A stretch of DNA of 64,000 nucleotides from JAMXLO01 sp963776505. Lineage in GTDB: Bacteria > Pseudomonadota > Alphaproteobacteria > Acetobacterales > Acetobacteraceae. Numbering within the stretch: the stretch's first letter is position 1; each line of letters opens with the position of its first letter. Made by a program: the position numbers and the translations under genes. The DNA is taken from positions 62,001 through 126,000 of the forward strand of contig CAVZNH010000084.1 of NCBI GenBank assembly GCA_963776505.1, written 5' to 3'. This document shows positions 18,091 to 26,296 of this stretch, piece by piece. Below the pieces are notes generated by a model. The model worked only from the letters and a program-made list of their open reading frames with translations. It made no database searches and had not been told where the DNA came from.

Positions 18091-19749
18091 CTATTCCGCC
18101 GCTATTGCTGCGGTCTGCGCGCTCAACGCGAAGCCACGATAGCCTTCCGCGGCAATCTCGTCGCATATCTGCCGGTAGCCGCCGACGCCGCCGATATACG
18201 GCATGAACACCTGCGGCTTGCCTGGGATGTTGACGCCCATGTACCACGAGTTCGCCAGCGGGTACAGCGTCCCGTTGGCCACCTCGTTGCCATGCGCGAC
18301 CCACGCATCCTCGGCCGCCTGCGTGGCCTCGATGCAGTCCAGCCCGTGCGAGCGAAGATACGCCACGCAATCGGCGATCCAGTCGACATGCTGCTCGATC
18401 GACACCATCATATTGCTGAGCACCGACGGACTGCCAGGTCCGGTGATCATGAACATGTTGGGAAACCCCGCCGTCATCAGCCCGAGATAGGTTCGCGGCC
18501 CTGCCTCCCATTTGTCCCGCAGCGCCTGTCCATCTGCTTCGATGTCGATCTTCAGCAGCGCCCCAGTCATCGCATCGAAGCCGGTCGCAAATACGATGCT
18601 GTCGAACGCGTATTCGACATCGCCGGCACGCACGCCATTCGCGGTGATCTCGGTGATCGGTGTCGCGCGCACATCGACCAGCGTGACGTTGTCGCGGTTG
18701 AACGTCCCGTAGTAATCGGTATCGACGCAGATGCGCTTCGTGCCGATCGGGTGGTTCTTCGGCGCCAGCAGCTCGGCCACCGCCTGATTGCGCACAGTCT
18801 CGCGGATCCTGTCGCGCACGAAATCGGCAGCGGTATCGTTTGCCTGCTGGCTGATGATCAGGTCGTTGAACGCCGCCATGAAGTTGGTGCCACCGGCCGC
18901 CCAACGCTCCTCGTAAATGCGCCGCCGCTCCTCATCAGAAACCTCAAGCGCGGACACGTTGTTCGGATTGTTCAGGATGCCGGTGCGCATGTGGCGCGCC
19001 TTCTCGCGCAACGCGGGATAGTCGGCCTTCCACGACTCCGCGTAAGCCTCGCTCATCAGCCCGTTGCGTGACGGGATGCTGAAGTTCGGCGTGCGCTGAA
19101 ACACGGTGAGCTGCGCCGCCTGCTGCGCGATCACCGGCACCGCCTGGATCGCCGACGAGCCGGTGCCGATCACACCGACGCGCTGGCCGGTGAAATCGAC
19201 ACCTTCGTGTGGCCAGTGGCCGGTATGGTAGGTCTTGCCGGTGAAGTGCTCCATGCCAGGAAAGTCAGGCACGCGCGCAGTGGACAGACAGCCGGTTGCC
19301 ATCACGCAGTAGCGCGCCGAAACACGATCGCCATGGTCGGTGCGCACATCCCAGCGATGCGTCGCGCGGTCGAAGCGAGCCTCGGTCACCCGCGTGTCTA
19401 ACTGGATGTCGCGACGCAGGTCGAAGCGGTCGGCAACGTGGTTGGCGTAGCGCAGGATCTCGGGTTGCGAGGCGAACAGTTCGCTCCACTGCCACTCCTG
19501 ATCCAGCTCCGGCGAGAACGAATAGGAGTACTGCATGCTCTCCACGTCACAGCGCGCGCCGGGATAGCGGTTCCAATACCAGGTGCCGCCGACCCCGCTG
19601 CCCGCCTCGAACACGCGCGCCGACACGCCGAGACCGCGCAGGCGATGCAGCATGTACATGCCGGCGAAGCCCGCACCGACAATGACGACATCGACAACGC
19701 TCGGGGCTTTGGCAGCAGGCATGGGGCGCGGCTCCGTCAAATTACTCAT
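18091..19749 (-). CDS. Flavin-dependent Baeyer-Villiger monooxygenase (cyclohexanone monooxygenase-like)
   Basis: An intact 552-residue enzyme. Two Rossmann motifs are present: IVGAGFAGMYML near residue 23 for FAD and GVIGTGSSAIQAVP near 190 for NADPH. They flank the Baeyer-Villiger signature FTGKTYHTGHWP. Other family segments are GTWYWNRYPGARCDVES, FQRTPNFSIPSRNG and FATGFDAMTGAL. Such enzymes insert oxygen next to a ketone, giving esters or lactones. An enoyl-CoA hydratase and an SDR next to it fit catabolism of a cyclic or long-chain ketone (inference). A promoter-like sequence lies immediately before the ATG. Confidence 0.93.
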   Translation of the reverse strand: MSNLTEPRPMPAAKAPSVVDVVIVGAGFAGMYMLHRLRGLGVSARVFEAGSGVGGTWYWNRYPGARCDVESMQYSYSFSPELDQEWQWSELFASQPEILRYANHVADRFDLRRDIQLDTRVTEARFDRATHRWDVRTDHGDRVSARYCVMATGCLSTARVPDFPGMEHFTGKTYHTGHWPHEGVDFTGQRVGVIGTGSSAIQAVPVIAQQAAQLTVFQRTPNFSIPSRNGLMSEAYAESWKADYPALREKARHMRTGILNNPNNVSALEVSDEERRRIYEERWAAGGTNFMAAFNDLIISQQANDTAADFVRDRIRETVRNQAVAELLAPKNHPIGTKRICVDTDYYGTFNRDNVTLVDVRATPITEITANGVRAGDVEYAFDSIVFATGFDAMTGALLKIDIEADGQALRDKWEAGPRTYLGLMTAGFPNMFMITGPGSPSVLSNMMVSIEQHVDWIADCVAYLRSHGLDCIEATQAAEDAWVAHGNEVANGTLYPLANSWYMGVNIPGKPQVFMPYIGGVGGYRQICDEIAAEGYRGFALSAQTAAIAAE

Positions 19750-19780
19750 TGGTAGTATTTCATACGGTCAGGTATGTCAA
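19750..19780 (-). promoter_or_regulatory. Sigma-70-like promoter with internal CATAC-N6-GTATG palindrome
   Basis: On the minus strand a perfect -35 TTGACA (19780-19775) is followed, after exactly 17 bases, by TACTAC (19757-19752), close to a -10 box. The monooxygenase ATG begins two bases later, so transcripts would be nearly or fully leaderless. The spacer holds CATAC-N6-GTATG (19776-19761), a plausible operator for a TetR-type repressor. The -35 overlaps the stop codon of the upstream enoyl-CoA hydratase gene. Confidence 0.5.
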
Positions 19781-20590
19781 CGCCCCTGGAACACGGGCGG
19801 GCGCTTCTCGACGAAGGCCCGCGCCGCCTCCTTGTGATCCTCGCTGGCTCGGGAACGCAGCATTCCGTACGCCTCGCTGTCCAGCCCGGCAGCGAGATCG
19901 CCGGACACCGCCGCGTTCAGGTTCCGCTTCATGTAGCGCAACGCCACGCTCGGCCCGTTCGCCAGCTTCGCCGCCAACGCCATCGTCTCTGCCACCAGCT
20001 CCGCATCGGCCACCACACGGTTGGCCAGTCCCAACGCCTCGATCCGAGCCGCATCCAGCACATCGGACAGGAAATACAGCTCGCGCGCCTTTGCCGTGCC
20101 GACAAGCTGCGTCAGAAACCACGTCCCGCCGTAATCACCCGAAAGGCCGACCTTCGCGAACGCCGTCGTCATCCGCGCGCTCCGTCCTGCGATACGCAGA
20201 TCGCATGCCAACGCCAACGACAGCCCCGCTCCGGCGGCGACGCCATTCAGCATCGCAATCGTCGGCTTCGGCATCTCGTGCAGCAGCCGCGATGCCTCCA
20301 TCGAGGCACGCAGCAAATCGGTCCGACGCTCCGGAGTCTCTGGACTCCCCTCCGCCGCAACCTGCGCCTGCACCCGCACGTCGCCACCGGCACAGAACGC
20401 GCCTCCCGGCACCGGTCAGCACAACGCAGCCGATCGCTTCATCTACAGCACACTCCGCGAGCCGCATACGCAGCGCCTGCATCATGTCCTTGGTCAGCGC
20501 GTTCAGCCGCTCCGGCCGGTTCAGCGTGATGACCGCGACGCGGTTCTCCAGCCGATACAGCAGTTCGTCGCTCATCATGCCGACATCCAT
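19777..20590 (-). CDS. Enoyl-CoA hydratase/isomerase family protein, one frame break
   Basis: The ~270-residue crotonase-fold protein begins at ATG 20590 with GGAGG upstream. The N-terminal strand VAVITLNRPERLNALTKDMMQAL is in one frame. From GGAFCAGGDVR (first oxyanion-hole segment) through AMLNGVAAGAGLSLALACDLRIAG (second oxyanion-hole segment) and FLTQLVGTAKARELYFL to FVEKRPPVFQG it is in another. The switch is near 20400, where one missing base in a G-rich run explains the shift. The catalytic Glu/Asp positions were not resolved. It is likely to act on an acyl-CoA produced in the same pathway as the adjacent monooxygenase. Confidence 0.82.
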
Positions 20591-20670
20591 CCTTGCCTCC
20601 TTCGGCGCGCTACCGAGAGGTACCGTGTCATGCTATGCGGTAACAGGCAACGCCACGGGGAGAAATGCTC

Positions 20671-21396
20671 ATGCCAAGATTGACCGGCCGCAAGATTCTG
20701 ATCACCGGCGGCGCATCCGGTATCGGTCGCGCGACATGCGAGCTGTTCGCGCGGGAGGGCGCCGCGATCGCCGCACTCGACCGCGATGTGGCGCGCGTTG
20801 CCGACGCCCATGCGATCGCCGCCGATGTTTCGAACGCCGATGCGGTTTCTCGCGCGATGCGGGAAGCCGCACAGGCCCTCGGCGGTCTCGACGGGCTGGT
20901 CAACGCCGCCGGTGTGTTCATCAACCGCGGGCTGATCGACACCACGGCCGATGTCTGGGACACGACGATAGCGGTCAACCTGACGGGCACATTCCTGTGC
21001 GTGCAGGCCGCCGTTCCGTATCTGCGCAAGGCGGAGCGCGCGACGGTGGTCAACATCGCCTCCGGCGTCGGGCTGCTGCCGACCGGCGGCGGCAGCACGG
21101 CCTATGTTGCGTCCAAAGGCGGCGTGATCGCCATGACGCGCACACTTGCGGCGGAACTCGCACCGGCGATCCGCGTCAATGCGGTATGCCCTGGCGCGGT
21201 CGAGACGCCAATGACCGACGGCACGTTGCGCGACACATCCGGCGGGGTGATTCCGGCCATCGTGAACCGCTACGCTCTTGGCCGTCCCGCCGCGCCCGAG
21301 GAGATCGCTGCCGCAATCCTGTTTTTGACCTCGCACGAAAGCTCGTTCGTGACGGGCATCAACCTGGCGGTGGATGGCGGCCGGACATACCACTGA
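20671..21396 (+). CDS. SDR family NAD(P)-dependent oxidoreductase
   Basis: A classical short-chain dehydrogenase of ~241 residues: TGGASGIGRA (cofactor Gly motif), DV near 60, NAAGVFINRG, the catalytic Ser in NIASGVG, YVASKGG (YxxxK) and PGAVETPM. The acidic residue after the second strand (ALDRD) suggests NAD preference. The ATG at 20671 sits eight bases after GGGGAG; the ATG six bases earlier is too close to that site. It is divergent from the enoyl-CoA hydratase. The substrate is likely a secondary alcohol or ketone. Confidence 0.88.
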   Translation: MPRLTGRKILITGGASGIGRATCELFAREGAAIAALDRDVARVADAHAIAADVSNADAVSRAMREAAQALGGLDGLVNAAGVFINRGLIDTTADVWDTTIAVNLTGTFLCVQAAVPYLRKAERATVVNIASGVGLLPTGGGSTAYVASKGGVIAMTRTLAAELAPAIRVNAVCPGAVETPMTDGTLRDTSGGVIPAIVNRYALGRPAAPEEIAAAILFLTSHESSFVTGINLAVDGGRTYH

Positions 21397-21484
21397 GCGG
21401 ACGGCCGCGAACAAATCACTGTGTCGCCCTAATCCGGACACTACTGGACACCAGCTTTCTTGGCACACTTTCAGGATAAGGATC

Positions 21485-21793
21485 GTGCCGTGCGAAATCT
21501 GGTCCACACTGCTGATCGCTGCGCCCGTTGTGGCTGGCCTGCTGGCTGCTCCCGCTGCATACGCCGACTCGCGCGATCATCGCGACTGGCATGGCGAGTG
21601 GCACGGAGATAGGGACTGGCACCATCACGACCACGACAACGGTGGTGCGGCCGCCGCAGCCATTCTTGGGCTCGGCGCCGCTGCGATTGTCGGTGGTCTG
21701 ATTGCCTCGCAGCAGCCGCAGTACTACGCGCCGCCGCCTCCAGTGGTCTACGCGCCACCTCCGGGGTACTATCCGGGATATCCGCAGTATTAG
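21485..21793 (+). CDS. Exported His/Pro/Tyr-rich protein with glycine-zipper segment
   Basis: From the GTG at 21485 (AGGATAAGG upstream) the product has a signal peptide (WSTLLIAAPVVAGLLAAPAAYA). A His/Asp/Trp-rich stretch (DWHGEWHGDRDWHHHDHD) follows, then an Ala/Gly-rich hydrophobic segment like a glycine zipper (ILGLGAAAIVGGLIAS), and a tail of Pro/Tyr repeats ending PGYYPGYPQY. The His cluster suggests metal binding. Proteins of this style occur in alphaproteobacterial envelopes without known function. It converges on the alanine-racemase-like gene with a four-base overlap. Confidence 0.6.
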   Translation: MPCEIWSTLLIAAPVVAGLLAAPAAYADSRDHRDWHGEWHGDRDWHHHDHDNGGAAAAAILGLGAAAIVGGLIASQQPQYYAPPPPVVYAPPPGYYPGYPQY

Positions 21794-22890
21794 GCGCGCC
21801 TCGCAGCCCAGGTGCGCAAAACGGCAGGGCCGATCGCCATGGCGACATCCGATGGTGTCGCGCCCCGCGCGGCGCAAACTTCGGCGAGGCTGATCTGCGC
21901 ACCACCCTGACGACCGATCAGCACCACCTCGTCGCCCTCGTTCGCGTCGTCGATCGCCGACAGATCGAGCCGCATATATTCCAGTGACGGGCCGCCCAAA
22001 ATGGACGCACGGCGGCCGCCCACCAGCACCTCCGCGGCGTGACAGCAGCCGCCGCCATCGACCCGACCGAATGGAATCACGCCGACTCGTCGCACCTTGC
22101 CGATGTCGAACGGCGCGTGCTCCGGCGCGAAGTCACGTGTCACCGGACGCACCTGGATCAACACCGTTCGGAGTAAGCTGATGATCGGTCGCTCAGTGGT
22201 GTCGCCGAACAGGTACTGGCCGGGATCGATCGCGTCGAGCTCCATCCCGGATGCGCGATCCAACGTATTCGACGACGCGAACAGGCGGATCGGCATCGCC
22301 ACGCAGGCCGCCTGAAGTTGGTCCATCGCTGCGACAAAACGGCGGAACTGTTCCCGCAGCACGCTATCCGGCGCATCGGCGCCGAATGTCGGATGGGCAT
22401 TGACGATCGCGAGCGACAGATTGCGGTCATGTCCGATGCGGTCCGCCATGGCGACCAACTGCTCGGGCAGCACGCCGATCCGCTCCGGACCGACCTCTAA
22501 TTTGATGGCAAGTTCGACCGGCGCGCGCACGTGTCGCGCCACGACGTCGATCTGCCGTTCGCTCAGCACTGTCAGAATAAGGCGGAACGTCTCCGCGGCG
22601 GCAACCGCGTCCGCATCGATTGGCGCGCCGGCATACAGCAGAATCGGCGCATCGATACCGGCCTGGCGCAGCATGATAGCCTCGGTGCGATCAATCAGCG
22701 ACAGAGCATCCGCGCCACCGGCGAGCGCCGCGCGAGCCATGGGCAGCGTGCCGAAACCGTAGCCATCAGCCTTCAATGCGGCGAAGATCTTCACCCGCGG
22801 TCCGACCCGCCGACGCAGCGCGGCCACGCGGCCGGTCACCGAAGCGCTGTCGATCTCCAAGCGGTTCGGTCGACGATGTTGGCTGAACAT
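21790..22890 (-). CDS. Alanine-racemase-fold PLP protein, C-terminal catalytic residues altered
   Basis: The ~366-residue protein has the N-terminal PLP barrel of Alr: the Lys motif KADGYGFG near residue 37, KLEVGPERIGV (Arg), and NAHPTFG in the position of the conserved His loop. The C-terminal half differs: the Alr segment with the catalytic Tyr (SYGATY type) reads DFAPEHAPFD, IGYADG reads FGRVDG, and CMDQ reads LEYM. Activity as an alanine racemase is therefore doubtful; another PLP-dependent role is possible. Start chosen at ATG 22890, eight bases after GGAGGG; TTG/ATG codons up to 22911 are also in frame. It is divergent from the triple-RidA gene. Confidence 0.72.
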   Translation of the reverse strand: MFSQHRRPNRLEIDSASVTGRVAALRRRVGPRVKIFAALKADGYGFGTLPMARAALAGGADALSLIDRTEAIMLRQAGIDAPILLYAGAPIDADAVAAAETFRLILTVLSERQIDVVARHVRAPVELAIKLEVGPERIGVLPEQLVAMADRIGHDRNLSLAIVNAHPTFGADAPDSVLREQFRRFVAAMDQLQAACVAMPIRLFASSNTLDRASGMELDAIDPGQYLFGDTTERPIISLLRTVLIQVRPVTRDFAPEHAPFDIGKVRRVGVIPFGRVDGGGCCHAAEVLVGGRRASILGGPSLEYMRLDLSAIDDANEGDEVVLIGRQGGAQISLAEVCAARGATPSDVAMAIGPAVLRTWAARRA

Positions 22891-22957
22891 GGCGTAGCCC
22901 TCCATCGCCAACTATGGGCACGCGACGCGCGGCGGAGCTAGTGTCAGGTACCGATGG

Positions 22958-24196
22958 ATGGGGACTCTCGCTGTGTCGTACCCGCGCCTGCTGCCATTCG
23001 ATGCCGCGCCGCTCAGAGCGATGCCCATCGCCGGCGCTGTCCGCTGCGGTTCGCGCGTGTTCCTGAGCGGACGGAGCGCATTGCAGCCCGATGGTTCGGT
23101 GGCTGGGCTCGGCGATGCCGCGGCACAGTCCCATGCGGCACTCGACAGCATCGCGGCAGCATTGCAAGCGGCCGGAGGATCTCTTCGCGACATCACCAGG
23201 CTGACGACATCGCTGGTCGATCGCGCGCACCGCAAGCCGGTATATGAGGCGATCGGCAGCCGTCTGCGCGATGTGTTCCCGGTCGGCACCGGCCTGCTGG
23301 TCGCCGGCCTGCCGCTGCCCGAACTGATGGTGCAGATCGATGCGGAGGCGGTGATCGGCTCACCGGTGCAGCGCCTGCGCACATTCGCGATGAAGGACTG
23401 GTTCGGTCAGGACATTGCCTGGCAGGGCGCGATGGTAGCCGCAAGCGAGACCGAGTTGTTCGTGCGCGGGCAGACCGGTTCGTCGCTCGACGGCAGCCTC
23501 ATGGCAGGTCTGGGACGTCGGCCCGAGGATGCCGCGGAACAGGCTGAACTCGCGTTGAGCAATCTGGCTACGCTGCTGCGCGAGGCAGGTTCCGGCATGG
23601 ACGAGGTGTGCAAGATCACCGTGTACATCAGCGACCGCGCCTATCGTGCCGCGGTCTATCCGGTGATCGGCCGGCACTTCCGGAACATTCATCCGGTGTC
23701 TACCGGGCTGATCGTGACCGGATTCGCCCGCCCGGAGATTTTGTTCGAAATCGACGCCTACGTATTGCGCAAGCAAGGCGCGCCGCACCAACGGCTGCGT
23801 CGCTATCATTCGAGCACCGTGCGCTACGGTTTCGCGCAGCAGGCACTCGACTGCGACTTCTGCATGGCGGTGCGCGCCGGCGATCAGGTCATTCTGCGCG
23901 GCCAGACCGGTACCGATCTCAACGAGGTCATGCACGGCACCGGCGATTCCGTCGCCCAGGCCGAGCAGGCGATGGACAACGTCGCGGTGCTGCTTGGCGA
24001 GGCGGGCGCCGGACTGGCCAATGTGGTCAAGGCGACGGTGTTCGTCACTGACCGGGCATTTCTGTCCGGCGTGACGGATGTCGTGCTTCGCCGGCTGAAC
24101 GGCGTGACGCCATGCTTCAGCGCACTCGTGGTGAAGGGGCTGGCCAGCCCCGAGCTGTTGATGGAGGTCGATATTTCGGCCGGGACGTCAGGCTGA
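22958..24196 (+). CDS. Triple RidA-domain fusion protein
   Basis: A 412-residue protein made of three consecutive RidA/YjgF domains, roughly residues 15-135, 150-272 and 290-408. Each repeats the same landmarks: RVFLSGRSAL / ELFVRGQTG / QVILRGQTGTDL, then a two-helix segment ending in a strand such as VCKITVYISDR, then PELMVQIDA / PEILFEIDA / PELLMEVDI. RidA trimers hydrolyse reactive enamine/imine products of PLP enzymes using a conserved Arg. At that position the three domains have Gly, Ser and Phe by my alignment. One chain could form a pseudo-trimer, probably binding ligands rather than deaminating (inference). It is paired divergently with a PLP-fold protein. Confidence 0.85.
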   Translation: MGTLAVSYPRLLPFDAAPLRAMPIAGAVRCGSRVFLSGRSALQPDGSVAGLGDAAAQSHAALDSIAAALQAAGGSLRDITRLTTSLVDRAHRKPVYEAIGSRLRDVFPVGTGLLVAGLPLPELMVQIDAEAVIGSPVQRLRTFAMKDWFGQDIAWQGAMVAASETELFVRGQTGSSLDGSLMAGLGRRPEDAAEQAELALSNLATLLREAGSGMDEVCKITVYISDRAYRAAVYPVIGRHFRNIHPVSTGLIVTGFARPEILFEIDAYVLRKQGAPHQRLRRYHSSTVRYGFAQQALDCDFCMAVRAGDQVILRGQTGTDLNEVMHGTGDSVAQAEQAMDNVAVLLGEAGAGLANVVKATVFVTDRAFLSGVTDVVLRRLNGVTPCFSALVVKGLASPELLMEVDISAGTSG

Positions 24197-24712
24197 TGCC
24201 TCCGCCATCGGCATTGGCACATCGCCGACTGCGCTCTGAAGCCCGCGCTGCGCCACGATCTCCTGCCACAGGCGGAGGATACTGTGCATTGTCGCCTCCG
24301 CCACCAGGCAATGTCCCTGATCGTCCAGCGCAAAAAACGCCGCCGTTGCGTCGCCGCGTGTGCGCCGCAGAGCCTGCGTAAGGACATTCAGGCACTGGAC
24401 CACCTGATCGGGCGATTGCAGCCTGGCATGACGCAAGATGTCGGCCATTCGGAACGCGCGCAGGCCATGCACAGCGACGCTGGCGGCCTCACGCCCCAGT
24501 TCGAAGAACACGCTGACCACCGGCAGCATGCCTTGCACCAGCGCCAGCATATCCCGGGCCTCTTCGATGTTGCAGCCGATCAGCGTGGGTGCCTCGGGAG
24601 AGGCTGGTACCGGCTGGACACCGAACGCCCGAACCATCTCCTGCTCGAGCCAGCGTCGTACCTCGGGTGGGGCCGCCTTGATCTCATCCACGGACAAAGT
24701 GATACCGGTCAT
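24188..24712 (-). CDS. Conserved-looking hypothetical protein, 174 aa
   Basis: ATG 24712 has GGAGAGCAAGG upstream, a good ribosome-binding site; a longer frame upstream is not supported. The product is soluble and mostly helical: LSVDEIKAAPPEVRRWLEQ at the N-terminus, then IEEARDMLALVQGMLPVVSVFFELGRE and a long helical C-terminal part. It has no signal peptide or membrane helix, and I recognise no domain. The 3' end overlaps the triple-RidA gene by nine bases in convergent orientation. Confidence 0.55.
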   Translation of the reverse strand: MTGITLSVDEIKAAPPEVRRWLEQEMVRAFGVQPVPASPEAPTLIGCNIEEARDMLALVQGMLPVVSVFFELGREAASVAVHGLRAFRMADILRHARLQSPDQVVQCLNVLTQALRRTRGDATAAFFALDDQGHCLVAEATMHSILRLWQEIVAQRGLQSAVGDVPMPMAEASA

Positions 24713-24991
24713 CCTTGCTCTCCTCGGTCGGGCTGTCGTCGCGGCGTCATGGCGGATCCGGAGACAGCCCGCATTGATCAGGATCAACCGAAGCTGCCCA
24801 ATTGCGGGCCGAGAATTTCAGGCGTTGCGGCGGTTCGGCATTGCCTCCGTGTTGACGATGTAACCGGGATCGAGCACGCCATCGAACGGCTCCAGCATAT
24901 GCTTGCCGCGCGGATCGAGGTTGTCTCGTTGCACTCCAGCGGTGCCGTGGCGTCGTGTGGGCTCAGCAGCGGGTTGGCCGGATCGGGCGGC

Positions 24992-25153
24992 TCATGCAAC
25001 GCACACGAACCCGGCGGCCTCCAGCCTTTCGGATGACAGCGCCATGCTTACCGCGGCCTCATCGACCAGTAAAATGGTGCGGCCGGCGAGTTCGCCCATC
25101 GGCCGGCCCTCGCACAGCATCCATTTGCCGGCACGTTCGGAGACGTGCGGCAC
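24992..25153 (-). pseudogene. Remnant of a response-regulator receiver domain in decayed DNA
   Basis: The stretch 24713-25442 has no convincing gene. One short minus-strand frame here encodes GRTILLVDEAAVSMALSSERL...LEAAGFVCVA, which resembles the first strand, acidic loop and first helix of a CheY-like receiver domain. It stops after ~53 residues, and flanking similarity could not be followed in other frames. I read it as debris of a two-component or hybrid kinase gene. The surrounding ORFs, for example 24784-24999 and 25048-25437 on the minus strand, show no recognisable domain. Confidence 0.35.
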
Positions 25154-25442
25154 GCCACCCCGAGCAGCGACGTCAGCGTACCGGAATACCCACCGTGTCG
25201 TAGCCGACGCCGAAACGCAACTCGATGCGGATTGGCTGTTTCATCTGCAAGCAGAGTCCCGCGAACGAGCCTGACCCAGTTCACGGCGGACGTTGTCCTG
25301 ATCTCAACCACTTCGTCGGAAAATTGCAGCTTATCGAACCAGGGTACTTCTCCAGACTTTTCCGTCTCCGGAAATGACGGGATGCTGGAGGCTGCGGCCA
25401 AAAAGGCGCGCCCATCGGCAACGCCCTCAAAGGCCATCAGCT

Positions 25443-25586
25443 ATGCATTCACGATCTTTCGCCCGGATTGTGCGCTGCGCGACCCTGTTCGGCGCCTTAT
25501 CGGTGACGACCGCGCTTTTGGCGTCATGCGGAAGCGCCTGGGACAGCGTGGGGTATGAACTTGCGCGCGTTCTGATCAACCGCTAG
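25443..25586 (+). CDS. Small lipoprotein, 47 aa
   Basis: An ATG at 25443 opens a 47-residue product with an Arg-containing N-terminus, a hydrophobic stretch (TLFGALSVTTALLASC) ending in a clean lipobox, and a tail GSAWDSVGYELARVLINR. It has the shape of an entericidin-like mini-lipoprotein. No ribosome-binding site stands out. The stretch after it up to 25871 contains no gene I can support. Confidence 0.4.
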   Translation: MHSRSFARIVRCATLFGALSVTTALLASCGSAWDSVGYELARVLINR

Positions 25587-25871
25587 CCAGGCAAGGCAGA
25601 CACCGTGACGAGATACTCGGTGGCGGGGCCGGTGGCTGTGCTAAGACTTGGCGCCAACACGAAGGCGATCAGGAGGCTGGTCGCGACATGATCTCGCCGC
25701 CAGCAAAGCCATGGCCCGAGTATGCAGCGTTTGGCACAGGACAATGGTGGGCATTGGACTGTTCGCTTTCCTGTGATCGATGAATTGTCGGTGTCGGGTC
25801 ACTCTGCACTTGAGCCTGGCCGTCCAGCGCTGTTCTGTCGCTTCGTGGTTCGCAAAATAAGGGAGCAGTCC

Positions 25872-26234
25872 ATGGCCAATCCTTTCGTGCATGTCGAGCT
25901 CAATACGCAGGATATCGCGAAGGCGAAGTCATTCTACCAGTCGCTGTTCGCCTGGTCGCTGAACGACGTCGATATGGGTGACATGACCTACACGATGATC
26001 GATGTGGGTGAGGGCACCGGCGGTGGAATGATCAAGCACCCGATGCCAGGCGCTCCGTCGATGTGGCTGCCCTACGTTCTGGTGGACGACATCGTGGCAG
26101 CGACGGCCAAGGCGAAGTCGCTTGGTGCGACGGTGGTGCGGGACGTGATGGAGGTAACCGGCGCAGGTTCGCTCTCCATCATTACCGATCCAACCGGCGC
26201 CACGCTGGGGTTGTGGCAGCCGAAGGCGAAATAG
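25872..26234 (+). CDS. VOC (glyoxalase/bleomycin-resistance fold) protein
   Basis: A 120-residue protein starting at ATG 25872 after GGGAGCAG: FVHVELNTQDIAKAKSFYQSLFAW at the N-terminus, MTYTMIDVGEGTGGGMI in the middle, and PYVLVDDIVAATAKAKSLGATVVRDVMEV with DPTGATLGLWQPK at the end. This is one vicinal-oxygen-chelate unit of two beta-alpha-beta-beta-beta modules. The small size and Gly-rich loop suit a glyoxalase-like or antibiotic-binding protein; no substrate can be named. Frame extension to 25722 lacks family similarity and was not used. It precedes the Fe-S-type regulator on the same strand. Confidence 0.85.
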   Translation: MANPFVHVELNTQDIAKAKSFYQSLFAWSLNDVDMGDMTYTMIDVGEGTGGGMIKHPMPGAPSMWLPYVLVDDIVAATAKAKSLGATVVRDVMEVTGAGSLSIITDPTGATLGLWQPKAK

Positions 26235-26296
26235 CGGCCTCTGAGTTGTCCAAGCTGGTGCTTGCGTAAAGCCAGGTCTCCGCGCAATATGCAAGC

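Noticed and set aside
25722..25871. 50-residue N-terminal extension of the VOC protein
   Set aside because: Not part of the VOC fold; a ribosome-binding site precedes the ATG at 25872.
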